Shown here one piece after another: positions 34,826 through 46,457 of a stretch of DNA of 64,000 nt. Source of the stretch: Corynespora cassiicola (taxonomy: Eukaryota; Ascomycota; Dothideomycetes; Pleosporales; Corynesporascaceae); contig JAEUWY010000020.1 in assembly GCA_022059125.1 (NCBI GenBank), forward strand, positions 1,612,001 through 1,676,000, written 5' to 3'. The position numbers and the translations under genes are program-made. The first letter of the stretch is position 1; every line of letters begins with the position of its first letter. The notes below the pieces were generated by a model. That model did not search any database. It was not told where the DNA came from and saw only the letters and a list, made by a program, of their open reading frames with translations.

Positions 34826-35392
34826 GTGCAGCTGGAGCTGGGGCTGGTGGTGAGGCAGCGAGGCCAGGCTGGGCCGGGCAGAGATTTAAAAAAGACGGAG
34901 GCCGTGGTGGCGGGGCTCTGGCTTGGGGCCTGCCCAGGTGGCATGGGCAGGGCCCTACACCTTCCTGCGGCCGCCAAGGCCATCGTTAATCGCAGCCCAC
35001 CACGACCGTGGACTGCACCACAAAACAGCCCCCGAATCGCCATTCACCCACACCCGCCCATACACCACTGCTGCCGGGGCCCATCCGCTCGCAGACGTTC
35101 CCCTCTCCGCTGACCTGCCCCGCCCCGCTCACCGCTCTCGCCCGCCGTGACACGCCCGCCTCTCTTTCCTCGCCAGCAACCAGGTACGTCAACACCCACC
35201 ACCGCGCCCAAGCTCCCCGCTGCCTGCGCCCGCCCTCGCTCACGCTCTCGCAGGGTCCTCGGCGTACGCTTCTCTCCCCCGTATTGATACCAGCGCCCCT
35301 CTCCCTGACGGCCCGCCGAGGACACTCCCTGGCCCCAAAGACGCTGCCACGCTCCTCTGCCACTCGCCCACGCCCCTCCCCATCCACCCACC
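34826..35392. other. Divergent promoter region, transporter / PP2A-A
   Basis: 567 nt separating two divergently transcribed genes; C/T-rich in the half nearer the PP2A start. No specific element identified. Confidence 0.5.
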
Positions 35393-37609
35393 ATGGAGGC
35401 GAATCAAAACGACGAGCTGTACCCAATCGCCGTCCTCATCGACGAGCTCAAGCACGACGATGTGCTGCTGCGATTGAACGCCATCCACCGCCTGAACACG
35501 ATAGCTCTCGCATTGGGTGCTGAGCGGACACGAGAGGAGCTGATACCCTTCCTGGACGGTAAGGCTGCGCCGAACCCCTGCCCCGCCACCCCAGAGACGC
35601 CCGCTAACTCCGTGCACAGAGTCTGTCGAGGATGAAGATGAAGTTTTGACGGCACTGAGCGAGGAATTGGGCAAGTTCGTCGAATATGTTGGCGGCCCCG
35701 AATACGGCCACGTGCTGCTCTCGCCGCTCGAGAATCTGGCCGCGATAGAGGAGCCCTTGGTGCGCGAGAAGGTATGCGCCTGGACACCATGTACACACTT
35801 GCACAGCGCCATCCGTGCTAACAGTCGCAGGCGGTCGAATCCCTGAACAAAATCTGCGAGGAGCTGTCCCAGAACCAGATTGAAGAGTCCTTCATCCCCC
35901 TTGTCATGCGCCTGTCAAAAGCCGACTGGTTCACCTCGAAGATCTCGGCCACGGGCCTCTACAACGTCCCCTACACGCGCGCAACCCCTCCGTCCCAGCA
36001 GCTGCTCCGACAGCATTACGGCCAGCTTGTGCACGATGACACGCCCATGGTCCGGAGACAGGCTGCGACCAACCTCGCCAAGTTCATCAAGACCATGCCC
36101 CCGACGATTGTCATTGAGGAGATGATCCCCTTGTTCCAGCACTTGGCTGCAGACGACCAGGACAGCGTGAGGCTTTTGACGGTGGACATTCTCATTGCCA
36201 TCGCCGAGGCAGTGCCCAAGGAGCAGCAGTCGAGCCACGGCGTTCTGCTGACTGCCCTGCGCAGCCTGTTTGAAGACAAGAGCTGGAGGGTCCGATACAT
36301 GGTGGCCGACAGGTTCGAGAAGGTGCGTCCAGTCTAGCTACACTCTCGGGGCTCCCAATGCTGACCTTGTTTTTTGTCTAGATTGCAAAGGCCGTCGACG
36401 AAGAGGTCGTCAACCGCGACTTGGTGCCCGCTTTCGTGAAGCTGCTCAAGGACACTGAGGCAGAGGTGCGGAGCGCAATTGCGGGGCAGATTCCAGGTAC
36501 GCATCGCAGGCTGCCACATGTCTTGGCGTCCACTAACCGTTCCAACAGGCTTCTGCGCCCTGCTCGAAAGGGAGACGCTCCTCCACGAGGTTATGCCGAG
36601 CATAGAGGAACTTGTCTCGGATCAATCCCAGCATGTTCGCGCCGCCCTCGGTACCCAGATTAGCGGGCTGGCCCCGATTCTTGGAAAGGACGAGTACGTT
36701 TGATGCAGACACGCGTAGACACGTGCACGACTAACGCGATGCAGGACCATCTCACATCTTCTTCCCATGTTCTTGCAGATGCTCAAGGATGAGTTCCCTG
36801 ATGTGCGGTTGAACATCATCTCCAAGCTCGAGCTTGTCAACAATGGTGAGTCTCCATTCTCTTTAAGCAAAGGGTGTGCTGACGTCTATAGTTATTGGCA
36901 TTGAGCTTCTCTCCCAGTCCCTTCTTCCGGCCATCGTCCAGCTTGCCGAGGACAAGCAATGGCGTGTGCGTCTGGCCATTATTGAATACGTTCCCCTCCT
37001 TGCCTCCCAGCTTGGCGTAAAGTTCTTCGACGAGAAGTTGAGCAGCCTCTGCATGAGCTGGCTCGGCGACACCGTCTTCTCGATTCGTGAGGCCTCGACT
37101 CAGAATCTCAAGAAGCTCTCCGAGGTATTCGGCGTTGAGTGGGCCAAGGATGCCATTGTGCCCAAGGTCATGGCCATGGGCCAGCACCCCAACTATCTTT
37201 ACCGCATGACGACGTGCTTTGCCGTTTCGGTATGTCCTTCGCTTCGAGTTCATGCACTGTATACTGACCATAGTAGACTCTTGCTCCTGCGCTGAGCCTG
37301 GACGTCATCGAAACCTCGATTCTCCCCATGTTGGACAAGCTTGTCAACGACGACATCCCCAACATCCGCTTCAACGTCGCCAAGTCATATGCAGTTCTCA
37401 TCGACACTCTGAAGCAGCTCCCCGAGGAGGGTACCGTGCTCGCGCTTCAAAAGGCTGGCACCCCAGGCCAGGGCTGCCCAAAGGGACAGGATCTCATCAC
37501 CAAGAACATCCTGCCGAACCTGGAGAAGCTGCAGCAGGACGACGACGTAGACGTCAGGTACTTTGCGACAACGGCGGCGCAGGGATTCGCAGATGCCATG
37601 CAGACGTAG
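35393..37609 (+). CDS. TPD3: Protein phosphatase 2A scaffold subunit A (PR65)
   Basis: HEAT-repeat scaffold that holds the catalytic C and regulatory B subunits of PP2A. Eight exons (35393-35558, 35620-35771, 35831-36322, 36382-36496, 36549-36693, 36745-36845, 36892-37229, 37277-37609) give 613 aa, slightly longer than the 589 of the human protein. Highly conserved blocks: [94 protein letters not shown] and [15 protein letters not shown]. The extra length is an insertion in the last repeats (about [15 protein letters not shown]). Every splice phase agrees. Shares a promoter region with the divergent transporter. Confidence 0.96.
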
Positions 37610-38090
37610 ACGAGGAGCAAGCGGAGGCAGGACGAGCGATTGGCAGGCACTGGATGAGATTACGATAAGCATTCAAATACAGATAATGACGTGGCTTTAT
37701 AGAGCGGAGCAGAGCCTCGGCTTGGTTGGGAAGTTCGAGCATTGCAGCGCCGGCGTGTCAAAGCGGGTAGTTGGACGGCCCACCAAAGCAAACGTACTTG
37801 TCCCTTCGTCCACGACTACCTTGGCAGCTCACTCCCACTTCTAGGGTGGAGATTGCACGAGGTAGGAGGGACAGGGTGTGGAAAACTTAAGACAACCCTG
37901 TTTAGATTTCATGATGTGTTATGTTCAGAATGCATTGTTTTCGGCGTCATGGCACGTGTGTTGCACGATGGGGTGGTGATAGCCAACATGTGTATATTGC
38001 TACATGTACCTCGCGCCACTACGACCGATGATTATGCTCGCTTGCTAACCCTCTATCGAAAAATTACAGCTTAGACGAAGTGCCAGGCAG
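37610..38090. other. Convergent 3' intergenic region
   Basis: Between the PP2A-A and glutaredoxin stops; nothing recognised. Confidence 0.5.
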
Positions 38091-38459
38091 TCAAATGGCA
38101 CCGGCATCCTTGAGCAGGGTGGGCAGGTCGCCCTTCTTAGCCTGCAGGTCCGAGTTGCCCCCAATGTGCTTCTTGTCGATGAAGATGTTTGGGACGGTCG
38201 ACTGACCGGTCAAGTCAGCGAGGGCAGACTGGATCGCGCTACCATCGTCTGCACACCATAGTCAGCTTCCTACGCCCTCGCAAATCGAACACGTGTGTGT
38301 ATACGTACCAACCTGGTCCAGCTCAATGGCGTAGAACTTCGCGCCCTGGTCGGACAGCAGCTGCTTCGTCGCGCGGCAGTAGGGGCAGTACGACTTTGAG
38401 AAGACGGCGACGGGGTTCTCGTCGATGATGCCCTGGACCTTGGTCTTGGTGGCGGACAT
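38091..38459 (-). CDS. Dithiol glutaredoxin
   Basis: Small glutathione-dependent disulfide oxidoreductase, cytosolic by default. Exons 38459-38309 and 38248-38091 give 102 aa, typical for class I glutaredoxins. Active site CPYC in [12 protein letters not shown], cis-Pro in STVPNIF, and the glutathione-binding GGNSDL near the C-terminus. The start at 38459 lies in a strong context (GCCACCATG). Upstream the frame stays open for about 60 codons without an ATG. Confidence 0.93.
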
Positions 38460-39371
38460 GGTGGCGGGGCTGGGGGCGCGCGTGAAGAGGGTCCTGAAGA
38501 AGGAAATGTTTGCGGTCTTGGGGCCGAGGCCTATGCGTGTCTGAGCGCGGGGTAAGTAGGTGTCGGTAGGGGTGGGAGGGATTCGCAATGGATGGAGGTG
38601 GGGGGAGTGGTGGCAGCAAAAGGGTTTTTATATTGGACGAGCAGCAGACTTACGTGAGTGGTGAAGTGGCGGGAAGGGTGTAGGGAATGGTTCGGGTGGG
38701 ATTTGGAATCGCTGTATGCGGATCGATGAAGAATGGTGATTAGTCAAGATGGATATGCGCGCCCCGCAGTATGGTGAAAGCAGTGAATGGCGCAGATGAT
38801 GCAATCGCGGGATTCCTCATCAGTAGACCGTTTCTGCGGGCTGCACTTGGCTCGGGGATAAGCTCGGCTCCGGCGCTTTCACGTGATGTCCGAAGGGGGG
38901 TATTGTGACGAATGCTTGGGAGCGTGCCACGGCGGTAGGCTTGCGGCTCATCAGGGTCCGGGCCCGGCCAGCGGCGAGACAGCACGACGGCCGGCCTGCC
39001 AGTCCTAAACTCAGTCCCAGTCCCAGTGCCCGACACGCACCTCTCTCCCCACGCCCAGGCTATCTATAGTGCAGAACTTCCAAGTCGTGCGACAATGACT
39101 TCGAGGTAGATCGACCCCGGAGCGCGCGCCTTCCGATTCCGAACACGCAGGCCTTCCGCGTCTTTCCACTTTCCACCTTGGCTCGACTCGTCAGCGGTAT
39201 CCTGACCGCAGTCATCCAACCTTGTCCACTTCCTTTAGGCATCTTCTCCTTACAGCCTTTTCCACGCAAAAGTTGCGCTTACGCTCTGCCTCCACCTCCA
39301 GCTCAGGCCCGCTGCGAGCCCCCAAACTCTATGCGCGCCGCCACCTGCCGCATCACATACCACCTCTCGCA
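38460..39371. other. Divergent promoter region, glutaredoxin / LMBR1-like gene
   Basis: 912 nt between divergent genes. A TATAAAAA element on the minus strand (38625-38632) lies about 165 nt from the glutaredoxin ATG. Confidence 0.5.
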
Positions 39372-41453
39372 ATGACGTCCTCATCCGCCGGCTCGACGGC
39401 CTTCTTCGCCCTCTCCCTGCTCTCCATCTGCGGCCTCGTTCTCCTCTTGCTGCGCTACTACCTCCCGCTGCGCACCACGCCCGCATACGTACTCGTACCC
39501 GTCTTCCTCGCCATCGCGCTGCCGGCCAGCACCATCCTTCTCGTCCCCATCGATCTCGCCAGCAGCGCCGGAACCAACATCGATGGCGGCCGCGGCATTT
39601 GGCTATCAGATCGCGTGCTGTACAAGTCGTGGCGCGTCACGTACTGGCTCACTTTTGTGCTGAGCTGGGCCATACTGCCCATTCTGGGAGAATACTGCGA
39701 TTCGGGATTTCGGGAACCCAAGGCCCGGTTGCTGTATTCGCTACGCAGTAATGGCCGTTATCATCTCACGGTGCTTGGGATTGGATCACTGGCTGGAGTG
39801 TACATTTTCATCCAGAACGGCTTCAGCTTTGAGAGTTTCAAGGCGCTGTTGATGTGGTTGCCGTATGCTTGGGGCTTGCTGCTCGCCATTTACATGATGG
39901 GACATGGGCTGGTTGCGCTGCCAAGGACCTTGTACAGATATGCGAGTGTGAGCGACAGGCTCAAAAGGTTGCAGAGCAAAGCACCAAAGGTCCATGATAA
40001 ATTGACGGAAGCTCTGGAAAAGTTGGATCAGTACGAGTATCAGGTGGTCCAGCTCAAGCAGAGAAAAAATGGAACAGCAAGGGAATTTCAAGAGTGGATC
40101 GATGAATTGGCTGAAAAGTGCAGCTTGCCGGAGAGTAGAGCCGGAGCCGTGGGAAGGACGGCGACGTCGACAGTTCCCCCGGTTATTACGGAGCGATATC
40201 TTGCAGATTTGACGAGGAAGTTGAAGAGGGCCCGCCATGCAAAGATGAGGTTCTCAGACGAGTGGGATAGGTTGGTACGGAGTGCGGTTAGGACTCAGGC
40301 CATTCTCGACTCCAAGGCGAGTCAAAGGTTGGAATTCAACAACTCACAGTTTCTGAGTTCAGGCCCTGGCATCTTCTCACGCTTCACGATTCTCACGCCC
40401 TACACCCGATATATCCTTCATGCGCACATTATACCTGCAGCCCTTTATATCGGCTGGTTCGTCACCGCCCTGGCATCATTGTGCATAGTATGGTCCGAGT
40501 GTATCAGGGAACTCGACCGCAAGCTCTCAGTCATTGGTAGGACCGTCATCCACCACCCAGACTCGTCTCGTGGCCAGATCGGCTTTGGAGGACAAGTTAT
40601 AGCTGCGATATGGCTATGCTACATGTGCATGTGTGCATTCTTCTCCCTCACCGAAGTCAAGGTCTGGGGCAACAGAGCCTTGGTCCGACGCAACACATAT
40701 CAAGAGTCAGCCACATGGTACGGTCTTCAGGTCACCAAGCTTACAGTGCCTCTGGCCTACAATTTCGTCACTTTCACACCCCGCACCATATATTCCGACA
40801 CATCATTCCACAAGTTCCTAGGCCACTTCGTTACCCTCACCCCCGTCTTCGCAAAGTACTCCGCCTTATTCCCCGTCTTCATTCTCGTCCCTGTCCTAGC
40901 CAGCGCCTTCGGGCTCTACGGCCGCATCAAGAACATTTGTGGCTTCGGCGACCTCCTCGAAGACGAAGAAGACTCCAACGATGCCCAAGCAGGCATCGGC
41001 TCCTGGCGCGAAGGCCGCGCCCTCATCGACCGCGAAGTTCAGGGCGCGAGCGGAAATGTCCTAGGCCTCTCGCAGCGCGGCGGAGCCACTACTGGCTCCC
41101 CGCCCAATGAGCGCTACTCGGATGAGCCCTCGTCGAGCTTGCTATCCGCGGGTGCCCCGAGCGGCGAGGCGAGTACGCGCACTGGTAGAGCGCGGCCGGA
41201 ACGCAGGAGGCCGGTCGTCGAGGATGAGGAGGAGGATGTGGGGTTCTTTGAGAGCTTTGGGAATAGGGTGAAGAATACGTTTGATACGGCGGACTTTAGC
41301 TTTTCGAGGCCCAAGTGGTTGGGTGGGGATGAGGAAGAGTCAGATACTAGGAGAAGTGGGAGGGCGGCTGGGGGGAGGGCTGGTGGTGGCGGCGCAGATG
41401 GATTTTTGGGTCTATTTGGTGGGCGGCCGGACGAGGGGAGGGTGAGATTGTAA
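39372..41453 (+). CDS. LMBR1-like multi-pass membrane protein
   Basis: Intronless, 693 aa. An LMBR1-family polytopic protein, probably in the plasma or endosomal membrane, function unknown in fungi. The ATG at 39372 is the first ATG of the frame. Helices: FFALSLLSICGLVLLLLRYY, YVLVPVFLAIALPASTILLV (followed by the family's PIDLASS), YWLTFVLSWAILPILGEY, HLTVLGIGSLAGVYIFI, MWLPYAWGLLLAIYMMGHGL (followed by VALPRTLYRYAS). A charged coiled-coil region (about residues 200-310) then separates these from a second helix set (YILHAHIIPAALYIGWFVTAL, IAAIWLCYMCMCAFFSLTE, FPVFILVPVLASAFGLYG). The C-terminal 140 residues are acidic, Gly/Ser/Arg-rich and probably disordered. Confidence 0.88.
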   Translation: MTSSSAGSTAFFALSLLSICGLVLLLLRYYLPLRTTPAYVLVPVFLAIALPASTILLVPIDLASSAGTNIDGGRGIWLSDRVLYKSWRVTYWLTFVLSWAILPILGEYCDSGFREPKARLLYSLRSNGRYHLTVLGIGSLAGVYIFIQNGFSFESFKALLMWLPYAWGLLLAIYMMGHGLVALPRTLYRYASVSDRLKRLQSKAPKVHDKLTEALEKLDQYEYQVVQLKQRKNGTAREFQEWIDELAEKCSLPESRAGAVGRTATSTVPPVITERYLADLTRKLKRARHAKMRFSDEWDRLVRSAVRTQAILDSKASQRLEFNNSQFLSSGPGIFSRFTILTPYTRYILHAHIIPAALYIGWFVTALASLCIVWSECIRELDRKLSVIGRTVIHHPDSSRGQIGFGGQVIAAIWLCYMCMCAFFSLTEVKVWGNRALVRRNTYQESATWYGLQVTKLTVPLAYNFVTFTPRTIYSDTSFHKFLGHFVTLTPVFAKYSALFPVFILVPVLASAFGLYGRIKNICGFGDLLEDEEDSNDAQAGIGSWREGRALIDREVQGASGNVLGLSQRGGATTGSPPNERYSDEPSSSLLSAGAPSGEASTRTGRARPERRRPVVEDEEEDVGFFESFGNRVKNTFDTADFSFSRPKWLGGDEEESDTRRSGRAAGGRAGGGGADGFLGLFGGRPDEGRVRL

Positions 41454-42308
41454 GGGTTTTGAAGGCCCTTGGTTCTCCTTTTTGGTTGTCTTGGTTGGAA
41501 CGCATGGGTCGGAGTTTTTAGGGATCGATAATCTTTGGATAGGGGGACTAAGGGCTAAGGACATCGTGTGCGTGCACCGATAACTGCAATGATGGCGTCT
41601 TTTTGTTGATATTTTTTGGATTGGATTGGATTGGATGGAATTCTCGGGTTGAGAAGTGTAAGATTGAGGATATACTTTTATAGAGGTATCAGGCAGTGCG
41701 CCGCGTAATAATGTAATTTTACAGGTATAAGCTAAGTAGTTTTGGAAAAGGCTGTGAGTGAAGATAGAAAGATAGAATTTTAAGGTTCTTGGGTATGATC
41801 TGATATTGTAGAATTGCTCAAGGCCACTTAGTTATAGACTCGTTTATTTATAAAATAAAAATTCTCTTTATACGAGCCTATAAAGTTCTAGGCGTTTATA
41901 CTATCGCAAATATACGTTGTAGTCTAGTTATAAATATCTTTAAAAGTCCTTGCAAGTCTTTTATACACACATTAGGTAGAACACTTATCTTTTTCTGTGG
42001 GTCTCTGCTAAACAAACCTAATAAGTATAGCTGCGTGTAACTATCACAGAGAAAAATTCAGAGCATCCTACCTATTATTAAGTTAAATACTTAAACTATT
42101 TGTGTCTCCAGGCATTGTTAAGGGCAGACCCTGTGTGTTTGTGTGTGATTTTGAACCCCGGTCCGAGTGTTTTTTTACCTATTCAATTTGAATACTTAAC
42201 CTATACACTTTGCATAATTTTGGCCGCGTTATCTTAAACTTTTAACTCTTAGTTAATTTACTGCCACCGCTATAGGCATTATTAGCAGCTCTTTAATATC
42301 GCACATAT
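41454..42308. other. Intergenic region becoming AT-rich
   Basis: 3' flank of the LMBR1-like gene with a GGATT repeat near 41618-41638. AT content rises toward the transposon at 42311. No gene seen. Confidence 0.5.
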
Positions 42309-42310
42309 TA

Positions 42311-44401
42311 CAGAGGGGTGACATTAAAAAAGAGTAATCGAAAAAATAGCACTTTTTAAACTTCTATAACTTTTTAACTAAACTAGCTATTTTTTAAAAA
42401 AAAAATAAGTTATATAAAATTTTTTTTAGTTTTTATTATAATAAAAAAAAATATTTACATAATAATAATAGACTTAAAAGTTAGAAGAAAAGTAGACTAA
42501 AAAAAAGAGTAAAATTAAAAGCTGATTTATTTTTTATCTAGCGTATAATTTTTATCTTTTATTTAATTATTATAAACTTATATACTATATAACTATATAC
42601 AAAAAATTTTAATATAGCTTTTTTATTTAAAAAAAAATAATAATAATAATAATAATAAATAAATTAATAATTAATTAAATTATTAATATTTTGTATAATA
42701 TCCGTTAGCTTTAATAACTGCTTTCTAACGCCTAAGTAAAAATAATATATAATTATCTATTATTTTTTATAAAATTAAATTCTATTCTTTATTTATAGCG
42801 TTTATAAATAAAATATTTTTTTTATTATTTTTTTTGCCTAATAAATTAAAATTTAATTTTTTTAAATTATTTTTTAATATAGTCTAGATATTTTCTATAA
42901 GTGCTAAGTCTGGGCTATAAGCTGAATATTTAAATAATTTAATTTTATTTTTTTTAAACTATTTTAAAACTAGTTTAGCTGTATAGATTTTTGAATTATC
43001 TTATTAAAATTTCTAGTCTATAAAGTAATTAGTATTTATATTTATTTTATAATTTAATATTTAATTAAATAAATTTAATTAAATAATAAATTTAATAAAA
43101 AATTAAAAAAAAGGTATATAAACTAACTAGGTTTTATTTATTTTTTAATAATAAGTTTTAATATTTTTTATATATAATCTGTATTATTAAAGTTATTTTT
43201 AGAATTAAGTATTTTAATAAACACTAATTCTAATCTTTCTTCTATCTAAATAGCTTTTTATACTAATATAACAATATCTTAAGCTATAATTTAATTAGTA
43301 TTATTTTTTTAAAAAAGTAATTAAATTAAAAAATTATAATTAATTTTTAATTAATTTTAATTTTTTTAATTTTTTTTTTTACTTATAATTTAATTTTATA
43401 AAAGCTAATTTAACTTCTACTCTTTTATTTCTTTTTTTTCTTATATATTTCTGTCTAGAACTTAAGCCTTTTTCTATTACTAACTTATTAGAAAATATAA
43501 TTTTATTTAAATTTATATTTTTTATATTTTTTAATTATTTTTTTGCGTATTTTAATTTTATTTTAGTTTTTTTTTATTTAAATACAGCTTTTTAGTACTA
43601 GTATTTATACTATAATTTTCTTTTTTTAAATATCTTTATAAGCTTTTTTTAGATACTTTTATATTATTTTCTAATAATATTTTTTTATTTGTTTTTTTAG
43701 AGCTTTTAATTAAATCTCTATTTATAATTTTTTCATTTTTTTTTAATAGCTTTATTTTATTCTAATTTCTATCTTTTATTATACTATTAAATAATTTTTT
43801 TTTCTTTTAATACGTTATATAGTATTATAAATACTTTTTTTACTTTTATTTAATATATTAGAAATAGTTAAAATAAATGTATTAGCTTTATATAAAAGAT
43901 TAACTTTTTTTTTATATATTAAGAATTAAAGTTCTATCTTATCTGTGTTTAGAGAAAATAGAAATATAAATTTAAATTTTTAAAATATTTATTTTTATAC
44001 TAATTTAACTAGTTTATTATTATATAATTAGTGCTTATATAAGCAAAACTTTATTTTTAAAACTTTATTTTTTTAATATTAAATTAAATATCTAGCTTTA
44101 GTTTTCTGCTTATATAATACAGACTTAGCTAAATATAGTTAGCGTAAAATAAAAAATTTAAAAAATTTTATTAATAAAAAATAAATTAGATTTTAATTTT
44201 ACTCTTTTTTTTAGTCTACTTTTCTTCTAACTTTTAAGTTTATTATTATTATATAAATATTTTTTTTTATTATAATAAAAAACTAGAAAAATTTTTATAT
44301 AACTTATTTTTTTTTTAAAAAATAGCTAGTTTAGTTAAAAAGTTATAAAAGTTTAAAAAGTGCTATTTTTTCGATTACTCTTTTTTAATGTCACCCCTCT
44401 G
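42311..44401 (-). mobile_element. Tc1/mariner-type DNA transposon, copy 1, RIP-decayed
   Basis: 2,091-nt element with inverted terminal repeats of about 225 nt (42311-42537 and 44178-44401, nearly identical). The termini read CAGAGGGGTGACATT and its complement, flanked by a TA target duplication (42309-42310 and 44402-44403). The interior is extremely AT-rich. Alignment by eye with copy 2 places the transposase remnant on the minus strand. The element marks the left edge of the secondary-metabolite region. Confidence 0.9.
42683..43937 (-). pseudogene. Transposase remnant of copy 1
   Basis: Collinear with the remnant in copy 2. The position of the start codon reads ATA instead of ATG, a G-to-A change, and the frame carries many stop codons. 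It ends in the same short motif as copy 2. Not capable of encoding an enzyme. Confidence 0.7.
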
Positions 44402-44403
44402 TA

Positions 44404-45612
44404 CTAAATTCTTATATCAACTTACCGCAGTTTTTGTCTGTACAATCTGTATCATTATCGGGTGTGACTAAACTATACGATTAAACTTTAGTACTACCCT
44501 CAGAGGGGAGGAAGCAGTAACTAAACTGCACTAAGTCTGTAGTAAGGTTCGCATTTCCACCTGTCCGAATGTGCACAATACAAATGCACCATCGTTCGGA
44601 TCCTGCGCAATCCATTCAAATTGAATATGCAAAATTCACACACGGACTGAAGAGTCTAAAATCGCAGACAAACACACAAAAGCTACCCCTAAATGATGCC
44701 CGGAGACACAAAAGCGTAGGGACCCTTACACAAAAATGCAAAAGGCTGTAAAGGGAAGGCATTTGTGGTCAACTTTACAGCTGTTTTTGGGAGGGGTATA
44801 TATAATCGGTATATTGGGCTAATTGTAGGTGGAGTTGAAGGAGAAGAGCAGTTTGAGGGAACAGCTCTGGGCGAGCAGTTCCAGTACTAGATTTACTATA
44901 GGCCAGATGATAGGAAAAAAAAGCATAATTGCTTTAATAATCTTGTTCCTTCGATGCATTATTCGGACAACATGCGATGGGTACCTCCGACGCTTACGGC
45001 CGTACTCATTTGCGGGGCAAACAGAAAGAAGTCTGCGCTCCGTGTTCGAAATCCGTATCGGCCGGACCTAATAATCAATTCTTTGTGCCACTGCTATACA
45101 GTTGGATAGTTGACCATATGCAAGGAGCCGTCTAACGCATAGAAATTAGCTGATACGAAACTGCTATCCCCAGAACCTGTAAAGATGGAATGTTACAAAC
45201 GACACCTTTGGGCAAATGTGAAATCCAAATAGCATCGCCTAATTCGAAACCAAGATAAAGCTAGTGTTTGCTTACCAAGTGCTAATTTACTCTTGCACTA
45301 AGGTCTTGCAGCAAAGTGTCTTTAGCTCGCAGAGATGCTGCTCCGCTCAATCCTCGCGATTAGTCTCCTGAACAGTTTCGCGCAATTTTATCAAGCAATA
45401 AATGGCGCTTAGTGTCAGAAGTGCTTTAATTGAATCCCTCCGGCTGCTGTTTGGTGCTCGTGTTGACTCATCTGCCCTTAACGGCGCGATAGATTGTACC
45501 GGTTATGGCAGAGCATCGAAGGAACTAAGCGAGCTTACGCCCGGATATTCTTTTGGCGCGCAAGTGAACGCGGACAGTCGAGCAGGCCGACGACGAACGT
45601 CGCATACCTGGG
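44404..45612. other. Intergenic region, no gene seen
   Basis: Between transposon copy 1 and the EthD gene. A motif near 44491-44515 (CTACCCTC ... GGGAGGAAGCA) recurs in similar form at about 48194-48218. Only short frames otherwise. Confidence 0.45.
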
Positions 45613-45620
45613 TATATAAT
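45613..45620 (+). promoter_or_regulatory. TATA-like element of the EthD gene
   Basis: TATATAAT about 95 nt before the ATG at 45715. Confidence 0.45.
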
Positions 45621-45714
45621 GCCGGTGCAGCGACGCCATCACTCTCAGATCTAACACACCGACCGACCGACCCATAGCACATTTCAAACTCAATCCACAT
45701 CTTCCTTATATAAT

Positions 45715-46184
45715 ATGTCTATCCGCGTTACCATTCTCGTCAAAAAACTCGATACTGTTTCGGTGGAGCACTTCCACGACTATTGGGTAAGTGCAATTTC
45801 TCCTCAACGGCAGCTCCTCCAAATCCCGCTGAACACACCCAGTCCAAAAAACATCCTGCCATCTTCCTCAGCGTGCCTTCCGCCCAAAAACTCTTGATCA
45901 AGTACTCTCAGTTTCACATTTCGCGCTCTTTGACCACCAGTCTACGCACAGCTGCCCACGCCCCAGTCCTTGAGTCCGAATTTGATGGCGCCGCCGAGTT
46001 TTGGGTCGAGTCGCTCGATGATTTTGGCGCCATCTTTTCTGACCCGGTTTACTTGGAAAAGGTCGTGGCAGATGAGGATACGTTTATTAAGAGGGCGATG
46101 AGTATGATTTTGGTCGGAGAGGAAGAGCAGAAGTGGATTGAGGGGAAGCCTACGGAGGGTTGGGGGGTTGTGGTACTTAGTTAA
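45715..46184 (+). CDS. EthD-domain small protein
   Basis: Dimeric alpha/beta-barrel (EthD) protein of 137 aa from two exons (45715-45786, 45843-46184). Motifs: IRVTILVKKLDTVSVEHFHDYW at the start (a ferredoxin-like strand, then the conserved HDYW), KKHPAIF after the intron, KYSQFHIS, and FDGAAEFWVESLDDF followed by a helix and DEDTFI, where family members have a similar acidic stretch. EthD-like proteins recur in fungal aromatic polyketide clusters and are thought to act on ring-closed intermediates. Here it is the first gene inside the cluster, transcribed toward the FAD hydroxylase 273 nt downstream. A specific reaction cannot be assigned. Confidence 0.85.
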
Positions 46185-46457
46185 TGAAGTAGGAGATGCC
46201 TACAAGGATGGGGGCTGTAGATCTGGTACTATCTATGCGATTATCTATATCACTTTTAATGACAGATGCAAGCTAAACTTTAAATATTTCTAAACTATTA
46301 CAGAACAATAGGCGTTTAGAATTAGATTCATATTATTATTAGAAAAAATAGCTTTATGCGTAGTATATATATTGTTGTATAGGACCAGTGTCAATCTTTA
46401 ACCCGGCAATTATTCTCTGAAATAACTTTTAGCAGCACTTTTTGCCAGCCTACTACT

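Noticed and set aside
42311..44401. CRISPR-like or centromeric interpretation of the AT-rich block.
   Set aside because: Inverted terminal repeats, the TA duplication and collinearity with a transposase remnant explain it as a decayed transposon; there are no regularly spaced repeats.
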